DNA of 64,000 bases from Kiritimatiellia bacterium (GTDB taxonomy: Bacteria; Verrucomicrobiota; Kiritimatiellia; UBA8416; JADHWI01), in assembly GCA_030744755.1 (NCBI GenBank), contig JASLPY010000001.1:184157-248156 (forward strand), in the 5' to 3' direction. Both the position numbers and the translations under genes were made by a program. The notes below the pieces were generated by a model. It ran no database searches. It worked only from the letters and a program-made list of their open reading frames with translations, and had not been told where the DNA came from. Every line of letters begins with the position of its first letter. Positions within the stretch are counted from its first letter, which is position 1. Positions 41,140 through 50,900 of this stretch are shown one piece after another.

Positions 41140-42300
41140 TTACGCAAATTCCAGCGCGCGTTTCCGGTAGTGCAGGTAGTTCTCATACGGGACTTCCTCC
41201 GGCACCCCGTGGTCGCACGTGGGAATGTACCCGCCCCGCGCCTGCATGGCAGGGAATATGCGATCCACCATTTTGTCAATCGCATCCTTGCTCTCCGCCA
41301 ATGTGCGCTTATCAAGACCGCCGGTCAGTACCAATCCGGGATACTGCTTGCCGATCGCTACCACATCGCAACCGGACGCCACCTCGAACGGGCTCATCAC
41401 GTCCATCCCCAGTTCCTGGTAGACAGGAATCGTTGGCACTGCCCAGCCATCCGTATCGATCTGAAGATACAAGTGCCGATTCTTGTCCAACTGCCGGTCC
41501 TTGATGGAGATGATCAGCTCTTGGTAGTAAGGGAACAGGAACTCTCGCATCATATCGGGAGAAATCAACAGACCGTGATTGTAGCAAATATCCTCTGCGA
41601 GAAAGAGTTCGTCGATCGTAACATGCTCCTGGTGCCGAGCGATCACCGACTGAGCCAGTTCCAGCCACGTCTGCATGCAGTCGTGAATCAGTTCGGGCTC
41701 GTCATAGAACTTATAGAGCAAATCGCCGGGGCCGATCAGACTGCGCAGATACATGTAGCCACCGACCATGCCCTGAACAACCATCATGCCTTCGGCAATC
41801 GCCGGCTTCCTCTTCTCCATGTTGGCGTCGAGATCGGCGTAACGTTCCAGGCTTGTCGGATCCAAGCGCCACTTGCAGTCCTCTACCCACGTCTTCATGT
41901 CCTTGACCGGATGGTCGACGTACTCAGGCATAAAACCGCTGCGGCGACCCTTGAAACACAACACGTGCCGGCCGGCAAAATCCTGCACCAGCTCGTGTTC
42001 ACCACGATCCTCAAGCACCCTCTCCTCGAATGCAGGCGAGAAGGCCGCCTCGCACCAGCCGAGACCGCCGAGGCTTACCCCACCCCTTGAAGAGTACTCG
42101 AACAGCTCGTCACGCGGCACGTCCTGCGGCATGCCCTGTTCTGCCCAGCGTTCGAGGCAGTAGAAACCGAACTCGCGCTGGATGAACGGCTCGCCCGGTG
42201 TGATTGCGTACGTATTCCTCAGCAGCTTGGCCGCGTCGCACATCTGCTCCCGCGGCACCATGCCTTGTATCCCGTCCATCGACATCGTCACGCCTGTCAT
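41140..42300 (-). CDS. Uroporphyrinogen decarboxylase-like (COG0407) protein
   Basis: A protein of about 386 residues with the URO-D/methyltransferase-like TIM barrel: ELFLAEDICYNHGLLISPDMMREFLFPYYQELI, LYLQIDTDGWAVPTIPVYQELGMDVMSPFEVASGCDVVAIGKQYPGLVLTGGLDKRTL, and YIPTCDHGVPEEVPYENYLHYRKRALEF. The N-terminal 90 residues differ from HemE and contain a Gly-rich segment (SRGGVSLGGLGWCE). Start choice: ATG 42300 here; a TTG at 42327 with GGAAG upstream is also possible. It follows the GH31 glycosidase gene (minus strand) by about 130 bases. Role unknown, but linked here to glycosidase genes. Confidence 0.85.
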   Translation of the reverse strand: MTGVTMSMDGIQGMVPREQMCDAAKLLRNTYAITPGEPFIQREFGFYCLERWAEQGMPQDVPRDELFEYSSRGGVSLGGLGWCEAAFSPAFEERVLEDRGEHELVQDFAGRHVLCFKGRRSGFMPEYVDHPVKDMKTWVEDCKWRLDPTSLERYADLDANMEKRKPAIAEGMMVVQGMVGGYMYLRSLIGPGDLLYKFYDEPELIHDCMQTWLELAQSVIARHQEHVTIDELFLAEDICYNHGLLISPDMMREFLFPYYQELIISIKDRQLDKNRHLYLQIDTDGWAVPTIPVYQELGMDVMSPFEVASGCDVVAIGKQYPGLVLTGGLDKRTLAESKDAIDKMVDRIFPAMQARGGYIPTCDHGVPEEVPYENYLHYRKRALEFA

Positions 42301-42434
42301 TTGCAAAGCTCTGGATTCAACATTCAATCTGCTTCCACTGCGTCCTCACACAATCCCGCAAATCATCGCGCGTGAGTAAGTCCGAGGCGATTCTTCATGC
42401 CGGCCGGAAGCTATCCGGCTTCCCGTGCCGGAAA

Positions 42435-44420
42435 CTATCTGAGATCCAGTTCACTCTCTCCCCGCAGGTATACCGGAATCCGCTCCAGGGGCGCGTCTGC
42501 CTCACTGGTTGACCCGCCTTCATGTTCGGCTCCAGTCCATGCATCGCGCCACATCTTTCCTGCGGGCAGATAGACGCTTCGCGAACGGTCGCCCTCCACG
42601 ACAATGGGTGCCACCATAATATCGGGGCCAAACATGAACTGGTCTTCTACCTGCCATGCCGTCGGATCCGCAGGGAAATCAACGAACAGCGGCCTCATCG
42701 GCGGCATGCCGGTCTCCTGTGCCACTTTCATCTGCCCCATGATGTACGGTCGCAAACGCTCACGCAAACGGATCTGGTCGCTGAGGATTCTGCAGGTCTC
42801 CTCGCCGTACGACCAGACTTCGTTCGGAACGTTGGGATGGTTCGGATTCGCAATGGGATCACCCGGTTTGATACGGGCATTCTTTTGACGCCTGACTCCG
42901 TGCAGCCGCATGATTGGGCAGAAAACTCCGTACTGAAACCACCTCACCAGCAATTCGCGAAAACCTGGATCGTCAATATCGCCACCATGAAAGCCGCCGA
43001 TATCTGTGGTCCACCAGGGAACACCGCTCAAGGCGATGTTCAGCCCGGCGGCAACCTGGCGCCGCAGCGAATCGAACGTCGAGGGAATATCGGCCGACCA
43101 CACCGCCGCACCGAACCGCTGACTTCCAACCCAGGCAGACCGCCCCAGGGTCAGCGGAGCGGTTTCTCCCTCGGACTTCAACCCCTCAAAGAAGCCCTGC
43201 TGATGACACAGCGGGTAGAGCCCCGACACTTCGAGGCCGTTGCCCAGGTGGTAACGGGTATTGTCCTGTTCAAGCGGAATAATCTCCGGCTCTATCGTAT
43301 CCAGCCAGAACAGCTTGATTCCGTGCTCAACGTATCCCTTGCGAATCTGCTCCCACAGGAACTTACGCGCCTCGGGGTTCGTGGCATCGTAGAACGTCTC
43401 CAGTGACGCCCCGTTCTGCAAAGACACTCCACGTTCATTGCGAATCACCAGGCCATGATCACGCATGTGGGCGAAGTTTTCGCAGGAGTAGTCAACCGTT
43501 GGCCAGACGGAAACCATCAACTCCATCCCCATCGATTTGAGTTCCTTTACCATCGCGGACGGATCAGGCCAGGCATCAGGATCGAACGACCAATCTCCGG
43601 ATTTCGTCCAGTGATGAAAATCGATCACCATCACGGACACCGGCAGATCGCGACGGTGGTATTCGCGCGCCACTTCAAGCAGCTCTTCCTGCGTCTTGTA
43701 ACGCAGCTTGCATTGCCAGAACCCCGATGCCCACCCGGGAAACTCGGATGGAAACCCCGTCACTTCGGCATACCGCCGAAGAATCTTCGCCGGTGAATCG
43801 TCGATCACGACATAGTAATCGAGCTGATGGGCCGCTTCCGCAACCCAGCGGGTGTCGTTGCGACCGAGATCTACCCGACCTACTCCGGGGTGGTTCCAGA
43901 GAAAACCATAGCCCTTGCTGGAGATCATGAAAGGAATGGAGACCTCGGTGTTGCGATGCATGAGGTCGAGGACGCATCCCTTCTGGTCCAGGTAACCGTG
44001 CTGGCGCTGGCCTAACCCGTAAAGCTTTTCGGCATCGTCGGCAAAAAAGCGCTGCTCGATCTTCCACGTGCCCTTGCCGGGAATAAACGTGCGCGCGAGG
44101 TACTCCGCCGTCGTCTTGTGGCGCTCTTTGAGCAATTCCTGCCCGTCCGAAGTACGGAGAAACGTGAGTTGCCCCAGTCGCCGTGTGAGCGTCACCGTGA
44201 TTTCGCCGTGCACCAACGTCACGCCGTCATCACTAATATCCACGGCCGCCCCTTCCGGCGTTTCCGGTTCGTCCAACAGCCCGTTCGGTAACAGTCGGAA
44301 ATCCGCTTCCTTCGTAACCCGAATGCGCACACCGTTCTTTCCCCACGGAATCACAAGGATCCTCTCATGCCCCTTGCACCAGGCAAACCCGCCATGGGTC
44401 AGTGTAGTGAACTCTTTCAT
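42435..44420 (-). CDS. Glycoside hydrolase family 31 alpha-glycosidase
   Basis: A 661-residue GH31 enzyme. The nucleophile region is GIKLFWLDTIEPEI (Asp374) and the acid/base region GRSAWVGSQRFGAAVWSADIPSTFDSL (Asp444, matching R-S-x3-G-Q-R-x5-W-s-x-D). Other family parts: PGWASGFWQCKLRYKTQEELLEVAREYHRRDLPVSVMVIDFHHW, MELMVSVWPTVDY, and a proximal beta-domain at the C-terminus (VYLPAGKMWRDAWTG). No signal peptide, so it is probably cytoplasmic. GH31 covers alpha-glucosidases, alpha-xylosidases and sulfoquinovosidases; the substrate is not resolved. GGAGGAC precedes the ATG. It lies in the same orientation as the URO-D gene. Confidence 0.95.
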   Translation of the reverse strand: MKEFTTLTHGGFAWCKGHERILVIPWGKNGVRIRVTKEADFRLLPNGLLDEPETPEGAAVDISDDGVTLVHGEITVTLTRRLGQLTFLRTSDGQELLKERHKTTAEYLARTFIPGKGTWKIEQRFFADDAEKLYGLGQRQHGYLDQKGCVLDLMHRNTEVSIPFMISSKGYGFLWNHPGVGRVDLGRNDTRWVAEAAHQLDYYVVIDDSPAKILRRYAEVTGFPSEFPGWASGFWQCKLRYKTQEELLEVAREYHRRDLPVSVMVIDFHHWTKSGDWSFDPDAWPDPSAMVKELKSMGMELMVSVWPTVDYSCENFAHMRDHGLVIRNERGVSLQNGASLETFYDATNPEARKFLWEQIRKGYVEHGIKLFWLDTIEPEIIPLEQDNTRYHLGNGLEVSGLYPLCHQQGFFEGLKSEGETAPLTLGRSAWVGSQRFGAAVWSADIPSTFDSLRRQVAAGLNIALSGVPWWTTDIGGFHGGDIDDPGFRELLVRWFQYGVFCPIMRLHGVRRQKNARIKPGDPIANPNHPNVPNEVWSYGEETCRILSDQIRLRERLRPYIMGQMKVAQETGMPPMRPLFVDFPADPTAWQVEDQFMFGPDIMVAPIVVEGDRSRSVYLPAGKMWRDAWTGAEHEGGSTSEADAPLERIPVYLRGESELDLR

Positions 44421-44476
44421 TTGTCCTCCGTATCAAGACCATAGTCCAGTGACTGGTCTAGAATTGCACCATCAAC

Positions 44477-44555
44477 GGTCCGCGAGGCCGCGGACCCTCC
44501 CAATTCTTGTGCAAGGTTACGTCCAGCGGCGGGAGGGACGCCGGCCTCGGCGTCC
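44477..44555. repeat. REP/BIME-like element, GGAG family
   Basis: Two 20-nt hairpins in inverted orientation: minus strand 44496-44477 (stem GGTCCGCG/CGCGGACC) and plus strand 44536-44555 (stem GGACGCCG/CGGCGTCC), both with 8-bp stems and the same loop GCCT when read on their own strand. GGAG is at the foot of each (44500-44497 minus; 44532-44535 plus). The intervening 31 bases are unrelated. Lies between the YdjY protein and the GH31 gene. Confidence 0.8.
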
Positions 44556-44613
44556 GAAAACCATTTCGGCAACATACCGTATCTGTAGGACTGCTGATGC
44601 CCGCACATTCGCA

Positions 44614-46071
44614 TCACTCCTCAACAAATACATGCAGCGTACCATGCGTTTTCAGCAACGGACCTATGCAGTCCATCAGCTTCCCGTAAGTCAGATCCCG
44701 GTCCGCAAACACGAACAAAACGGCTGGCGCAGCGGTCTTGCCGTTCTTCAATCGTTTCTGTTCCGCGGCATCAAGCCGTCCCCTCAGATCCGGCGGAGCA
44801 CAGGCTTCAAGAACGGTCTGCTTGAAAGTCGGCTCAAGGCTGTCGTCACCCCAGACAGGGTCGTTCAAGATAAACCGACCCAGAATCTTCCCACCGGCCT
44901 GGCTAAGGTGCAGCTCCCAGGGCTGAGAGGGCCGCTCTTCAGGAGTCCGCCATTTTGTGTCCGGCACAAAGGCCCTGTAATATGGCTGACCAGCCGGCGG
45001 CTCCTTGACCCGAAGCGTTTCCGCCATCTCCAGCACTGCCACAACGGCACAAACCTTGCGCAGTTGGTCAATTGTAAGTCCTTCGCCAAAAGACAGCTCG
45101 GCATAAGGTTCAAGGCCCTCCTCCCGCATAGCTTTGAGACTCGCAAACACTGCGCTGAGTGAAACATCCTCGCACACAGCCTTTCCATTGGAATCCCTGA
45201 GATGATACGTCTCGCCGTCCGGCGTGCTATTGGTATCGATACGACTGGACCCCACAGCCACGCTATCAACGGCATTGCTAATCGATAGAGTCAGGTGCCT
45301 GGTCCTTGTCTGTCCATCCGGGTCGGCAGGTTCCATGACAATAGTCAGCAACTTTCCAGCCTCGAAGGCACAATCCGGATTGACCACCAGGCTTCCGTAT
45401 ACCTCTCCCTGGCTTACACGGCGCGGTACATCCAGAACCGCGGTCGGCTCGTTGTAGACAGAGGCCACGGACCTGGGATCGTAAACGTCTGCCGCATAGC
45501 GTGCTCCACTCGTTCCATCCCGCGGATCAACCATGACCGACCCCGAAAAGACAAACCCCTCTTCCGGGAGTGTATTCTCGGAATTATTGTCCAGGATGAA
45601 TCTCTCGATTGGGAATGGCTTGCCCGTATCGTCGTCCACGCTAAGCTTTACGCGGGCACCATCTGCCCAGAAGCGCAGGGCGTTTGGATTAAACGGCGTG
45701 CCCGGTTTAAGCCCGATAAACTCCAGGGCCCGGTGAACATCGCTGGGCTTGGCAAACGACCACAGGAGAGCCTCGTATCCATGGCTGCTGCCCTGGTCAA
45801 TCAGCAGAAACTCCGCGAGTTCACCGCCTCTCAGCCCTGTGCTCTCCGCAACCACCTCTACGCGACGTTCATTTCGGTTCGCCACTAGCCCGGGCAGGAC
45901 GAGGATATCGTCGTTGCCCTTGTGATCAGCGAGATCCGCCTCGTACTTTTTCTTCGTCTTTTCACCGCCCGTAGGCTTGGGACCGAAATCGTCGTATTCG
46001 TCCTGCGCAAGAATCGCACCCGTCAGCAGCAAAGCTGCCGAAACAAAGGTGACTATTCTTAGTGGTTTCAA
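44614..46071 (-). CDS. Exported protein with YdjY-like domain and ExbD-like C-terminus
   Basis: A 485-residue protein with a signal peptide (MKPLRIVTFVSAALLLTGAILA). Residues about 55-135 match the YdjY domain (VLPGLVANRNERRVEVVAESTGLRGGELAEFLLIDQGSSHGYEALLWSFAKPSDVHRALEFIGLKPG), and the last 40 residues (FVFADRDLTYGKLMDCIGPLLKTHGTLHVFVEE) look like the periplasmic part of ExbD/TolR. The middle is unassigned. The start is TTG 46071 with AAGGA eight bases before it; there is no closer ATG. Function unknown. It precedes the GH31 and URO-D genes on the same strand. Confidence 0.8.
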   Translation of the reverse strand: MKPLRIVTFVSAALLLTGAILAQDEYDDFGPKPTGGEKTKKKYEADLADHKGNDDILVLPGLVANRNERRVEVVAESTGLRGGELAEFLLIDQGSSHGYEALLWSFAKPSDVHRALEFIGLKPGTPFNPNALRFWADGARVKLSVDDDTGKPFPIERFILDNNSENTLPEEGFVFSGSVMVDPRDGTSGARYAADVYDPRSVASVYNEPTAVLDVPRRVSQGEVYGSLVVNPDCAFEAGKLLTIVMEPADPDGQTRTRHLTLSISNAVDSVAVGSSRIDTNSTPDGETYHLRDSNGKAVCEDVSLSAVFASLKAMREEGLEPYAELSFGEGLTIDQLRKVCAVVAVLEMAETLRVKEPPAGQPYYRAFVPDTKWRTPEERPSQPWELHLSQAGGKILGRFILNDPVWGDDSLEPTFKQTVLEACAPPDLRGRLDAAEQKRLKNGKTAAPAVLFVFADRDLTYGKLMDCIGPLLKTHGTLHVFVEE

Positions 46072-46132
46072 GATATATGTCCTTAGGTCTCCTCAACATC
46101 CGAACAAGGGACCCTCACATTCTACGGGCGAT

Positions 46133-46193
46133 CGCCCGATCGGAGTCGGGCGCTACGCTGGACATCCCTGTAGCTCCCGATTCCAATCGGGAG
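46133..46193. repeat. REP/BIME-like element, GTAG family
   Basis: Two 20-nt hairpins in inverted orientation: minus strand 46152-46133 (stem CGCCCGA/TCGGGCG, loop CTCCGA) and plus strand 46174-46193 (stem CTCCCGA/TCGGGAG, loop TTCCAA). They differ at four positions. GTAG is at the foot of each hairpin (46156-46153 minus; 46170-46173 plus), with 13 bases between. Confidence 0.85.
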
Positions 46194-46278
46194 TATCCCC
46201 GTGGTTCATTAGACATCCCCTGTCGGACACTGGATATTCATCCCCTCACAATAGCGAACTCTCAACGCTTCCGGTGGG

Positions 46279-47706
46279 TCAGCACATGAACGTGCCCGGT
46301 TGCTTCATCAGTTCCTCGATTTCATCAATCTCTATGGGAGCCGCACCGGTGAGACGCTCGCAACCGTCGCTTGTCACCACAACCGTGTCCTCGACCCGGA
46401 TATACTGGTGCTCCGGTTCGCACCACACCATGGGATCAACGGCGCATACAAAGCCCGGCTCCAGCGGCTTCTCCTGCCAGGGGGCGATCGCATCATGCAC
46501 ACTGAGTCCGACACCGTGATTCAGGTAACGCACACCCTTGGCAATCATCTGCTCCAGGAGCGGAGTCATATCCCCGTAGGGAGACAGCGGGTTCTTGCAC
46601 TGCCGCGCCACGATCTTTGCCGCTTCCTCGTAGATCTCCGCGGCGAGAACGCCGGGGCGAATCAGGTTTAGCAACGTCTTGTGATACTCAACGATCAAGC
46701 CGTACACCTTGCGGTGCCAGGTGCTGTAGGTTCCGGACACGGGCCAGATCCGTGCAATGTCGCTGGTGTAGTGCCGCAGATCGGGACCGCAATCCATCAG
46801 CACAATATCGCCATCGAGCAAAGTCGCGTTATTGCGATGATAATGACCATCCCAGGTATTGCGTCCACTGGCCGCAATGATGCCATAACCCGGGCCGCAA
46901 TAGCCCTGGTCACGAAAAACAAATTCGGCAATTGCCTGCAAACGAGTCTCGAGAATACCCGGCCGCGTAGCCTTCATGGCCTCGATCATCACGTTCGCGG
47001 AGAGTTGCCCCGCCTGCCGCATCAAGTCGATCTCCGCGGGACTCTTTATTGTCCGCATGGCGCTGATCATCGGAGAGGCATCCTCGATCTTGAGCCCCGA
47101 AACCCGTTCTCCAAGCAATCGAATCAGCCGTTTGTGACGCGGTTCAGCCTTGTCCCATTCCTCTTCATCCCGGCGGCGCGCGCAGTCGTTGGCTCCGAAT
47201 CTTGTAACCCCGCCACCCTCAACCTCCGCATGTGGCATGTAGAGTACGTTGACCCCGGCAAGCGCGGCGGTTAGATCTTCCGACGATTTGACATCTTCTA
47301 CCTCAAGCCGCTGCTTGACCAGCTCCGCATCCTCGAAACCGAGACGATCCTTTGCCTCGCCCGCCATGGTATCACGGGATGGCAAAAACAGGGTAGTATG
47401 CGCATCTTTGCCGCTCAGCAGCAGGTAGGAGTGGCAGGTCTCCAGTCCGCAGAAATAATAAAACAGTGCATCCTGGACCTGAGTGTCCCCGGGAACGGGT
47501 GGAGCTCCGGCTATGAGCAAATGCGCCTCTTTACCTATTTTTCCGGCGATCTTTGCACGCCGCAACTTGAATTCCTCGGCCGTGAAATCCCTGCTGAAGA
47601 GAAGATCCTGCCCACTTACGTCGGCAAAGAGACAGTCTGTGTCCCTGGTGGCAGTTCTTACCGTTGACGCCAACTCAACCATCTGCCCGGTTTCTGTATT
47701 TCTCAT
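46279..47706 (-). CDS. M24 family aminopeptidase (Xaa-Pro-type)
   Basis: The 475-residue protein has an N-terminal creatinase-type domain and a C-terminal pita-bread metallopeptidase: metal Asp in DGDIVLMDCGPDLRHYTSDIARIWPVSG, His and acids in YLNHGVGLSVHDAIAPWQEKPLEPG, and a last Glu in RVEDTVVVT. These are the five dinuclear metal ligands of M24. Closest group is PepP/aminopeptidase P. It would remove N-terminal residues before proline. AGGACTT before ATG 47706 is a fair ribosome site. Divergent from the HzsA-related gene at 47922. Confidence 0.92.
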   Translation of the reverse strand: MRNTETGQMVELASTVRTATRDTDCLFADVSGQDLLFSRDFTAEEFKLRRAKIAGKIGKEAHLLIAGAPPVPGDTQVQDALFYYFCGLETCHSYLLLSGKDAHTTLFLPSRDTMAGEAKDRLGFEDAELVKQRLEVEDVKSSEDLTAALAGVNVLYMPHAEVEGGGVTRFGANDCARRRDEEEWDKAEPRHKRLIRLLGERVSGLKIEDASPMISAMRTIKSPAEIDLMRQAGQLSANVMIEAMKATRPGILETRLQAIAEFVFRDQGYCGPGYGIIAASGRNTWDGHYHRNNATLLDGDIVLMDCGPDLRHYTSDIARIWPVSGTYSTWHRKVYGLIVEYHKTLLNLIRPGVLAAEIYEEAAKIVARQCKNPLSPYGDMTPLLEQMIAKGVRYLNHGVGLSVHDAIAPWQEKPLEPGFVCAVDPMVWCEPEHQYIRVEDTVVVTSDGCERLTGAAPIEIDEIEELMKQPGTFMC

Positions 47707-47820
47707 AGAAGTCCTGACCTTTCATTGCTCGAATACTCATTCTTACACACCCACCTAACGGAGACAACAGGTCTTTCCACCGGTGGGATGCATCATTCCG
47801 AATACAGATCTTAAGTTTAA

Positions 47821-47841
47821 GGCTTTTGGCGCCAAAAAGCC
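47821..47841. promoter_or_regulatory. Palindrome in divergent promoter region
   Basis: GGCTTTTGGC-GCCAAAAAGCC is a near-perfect inverted repeat (one extra A) in the 215-base gap between the M24 peptidase and the HzsA-related gene. It could be an operator; no terminator T-tract is present. Confidence 0.4.
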
Positions 47842-47921
47842 TATTCCAAGCGGAAGGGCAATGCGGTAGGTTATTCCGATTGAATGAATAGGGACCAGAA
47901 ATCGATAACGTGAGGAAGCAC

Positions 47922-50900
47922 ATGAGAAAACATTCACTCCCGGCAATCTACCTCTCGTTGGTATTCGCAATATTCTTCTTCGGGGCATGCCGCGCCGTAA
48001 AGGCCGGCGATTACCGTGCCGCCCTCGAAGAGCATTGGCTGCGAATGCTCTCGCCCGAGGAAGATATTCGTTACGAGAAGTTCAAGGACATGTCTCAGGA
48101 ATCCGGCGGTGCCGTGGATGGCAAACGTCACGAGAACTGGGGATTCTACACCGACAAGTACGACTACCCCTGGTGGGAAGTCGATCTCGGAGAAAACGTA
48201 CCGGTTGGACGAATGGATGTCTACAATGCACGCAATGGCCCCGAGCGAGCCCATAACCTCCAGATCCTTTTCTCCACCGATTACGAGAACTGGGAAATGG
48301 TGTATGACAACAAAGAAAAGCCGTTTGCCGGTGGAAAGAAAGGCGAGAAACCCCTCACTGTCCGGTTCAAAGGAAAGACCGCCCGCTGGGTGCGACTGAC
48401 CCTTACGAAGAAAATCTATTTTCACCTCAGCGAGGTAGAAATATACCCGGAGGGGGACGACGAGACGAACGTTGCGCTGGGAAAATATGCCAGGCAATCG
48501 TCGTTGAGCGGCCGCTCCCGCGCGCATTGCCCTGAACCAATCCCGCAACCACCACTTCCTCCATATGTCGCCAGGAGAATGGCAAACCCGAGAGTGAAGT
48601 ACAGGAAATACGTTGCCGCCGCGGAAATCCAGAACTGGCTCGATATTGCTGACAAGACTTTCGAGTATGTTGGCAACAGTGGCGTTGATATCGCCCAGCA
48701 GAAGCAGAACCTGGAACAGCTTAAGAAACTGTGGGGCGTCGAGACGGCCCAGGACGGTAAACTGACCGAGCCGAAGCTGCCGAAGAATCAGTACGTGGAC
48801 TTCTACGTCGAACTTCGGCATCTTCGCCGTGATGTTCTCCTCCGCCATCCTGACCTGGATATCGAGAAGATCCTGATCAACCGGAATGCACCGACAATGT
48901 ACAGTCACAACGGCGATCAGCACGTAGGCCGGCACTCGCGGGTCGGGCCGGGTTTGACAATCCTTGAGAACTGGAAGACGGATCTCCTTGCAAAACCGTT
49001 GCTCCGCGAAGGCCTGCTGCCCCCGGGCGGCTATCGAAATCCGGATCTGCACTACGACGCAGACAAGGTGGTGTTCGCCTTCTGCGATCACTCCTACAGC
49101 GAGGACAAGAAGGAGCTGCGCTACTTCCTTTACGAGGCGGCGATCGATGGCTCATCGGTGCGGCAACTTACCGGAACGAAGGTCGATCCATTCGAAACGA
49201 GCGGCAACAGGGCAACAGCTCTGATTGAAGACAACGACCCCTGCTACCTTCCGGACGGCGATATCATGTTCATCTCTGCACGTTGCCAGTCCTACGGCCG
49301 CTGCCACGGGGGCCGCTACAACCCTGCCTGGGTACTCTACCGGATGACCCCGGGCAAGACCAACATCAGGCAGGTTTCGTTTAATAACGAGAACGAGTAT
49401 GAACCGTCCGTGCTGAATGACGGCCGGATTGTCTTCACCCGCTGGGAATACACGTTCCGGCACGAAATGTACTACCACATGCTCTGGTGGTGCAGGCCCG
49501 ATGGAACCGAGATCTCGAATTTCTACGGGGCGGACACGATCCACCCGATGATGGTTGTCGAAGCGAACGCCGTACCTCGGTCGGACAAGGTTGTTGCCAT
49601 TGCCCAGGGCCACCACAGCTACAACACGGGAACGGTGATCTTGATAGACCCCAAGCTCGGCGAGAATGGCGAGGAGCCCATAACGCACATCACTCCGGAG
49701 ACGCCTTACAGCGAGAGTCGTGGCTGGCCGAAACCCCATTACAGTCACCCTTACCCAGTCAACGAGGAGCTCTTCTTTGTCTCGCGTGCAAACCACAGGG
49801 TGCACCCGCAGTCCGCTAAGGAGCCTCCGGCGAACAACCGGGCGATCTACCTGATCGACTCATTCGGAGGAAGGGAGTTCATTTACGAAGACCGGGCGGT
49901 CGCATCAGTTTCTCCTCTCCCCATCCGCAAAAGAAAACGCCCGATGGTCCTGCCGCCACAGCTCACACCCAAACAGGAATACGGCACACTTTTTGTCCAG
50001 AACGCTTACATCACGCGCAAGCAGAACGACCCGGACGGCATCATCAAGCCGGGAATGATCAAGGCCATCCGCGTGATTGAGCTGGGAAATCAACCACGAG
50101 CAATGCCAACGGGCATCAGTTCAATGAACTATTCAGTGCTGCCCAAGCGAATCATCGGCACCGTCCCTGTCGGACCCGATGGCAGCGCTTTCTTCAAAGT
50201 ACCGTCCAACATTTCCTTTTTCCTCCAGACTCTCGATGAAAACGGTATGGCAATTCTCACCGAAAAGACTTTTCAGTACCTGCAACCAGGAGAGAATCGC
50301 AGCTGTGTCGGCTGCCACGAGGAACCCGGGACCGCCCCCAGTCCGGCAACGATCTCAAAGATGGCGAAACATAAGCCCCTTGACCTGGCACCACCTGCCG
50401 GACCGGCCTATATGGGTGGCAACAGCTTCCACCGCTCGGTTCAACCTGTACTGGACAGGTACTGCATCCGCTGTCACGGCCTGGAGAAGAAAGAGAAAGA
50501 AGAGGAGACAGAAATCAACTTCATAGGCGACGGAGACCACACCCCGGAAGGGCTGTACGGCTTCCTGAAAGACCGCGACGTGTTCACCGATGGAATGATG
50601 GCGATCGTTCGTAGCGGTGACCACAATGTCGGGTACAAGCCGTTCATGGCGGGTCGCGACAAAGATGGTCGCGACAAGAACGCTTCGGTACCTCGACGTT
50701 TCTTCGCTTACAGCAACCGAGTAGCCCACATGCTCACCGGAAATCGCGAGCTGGCCGGGGAGAAATTCTTCGACGCCCACAAGAAGCTGAAGGTGGATAA
50801 GGAAAGCATCATGCAGGTGATTGAGTGGATGGACCTGAACTGCCAGGGCTGCGGTGACCTTTTCCCAAACAAGATCGAGAAGCGAAAGATAGACCGGGAG

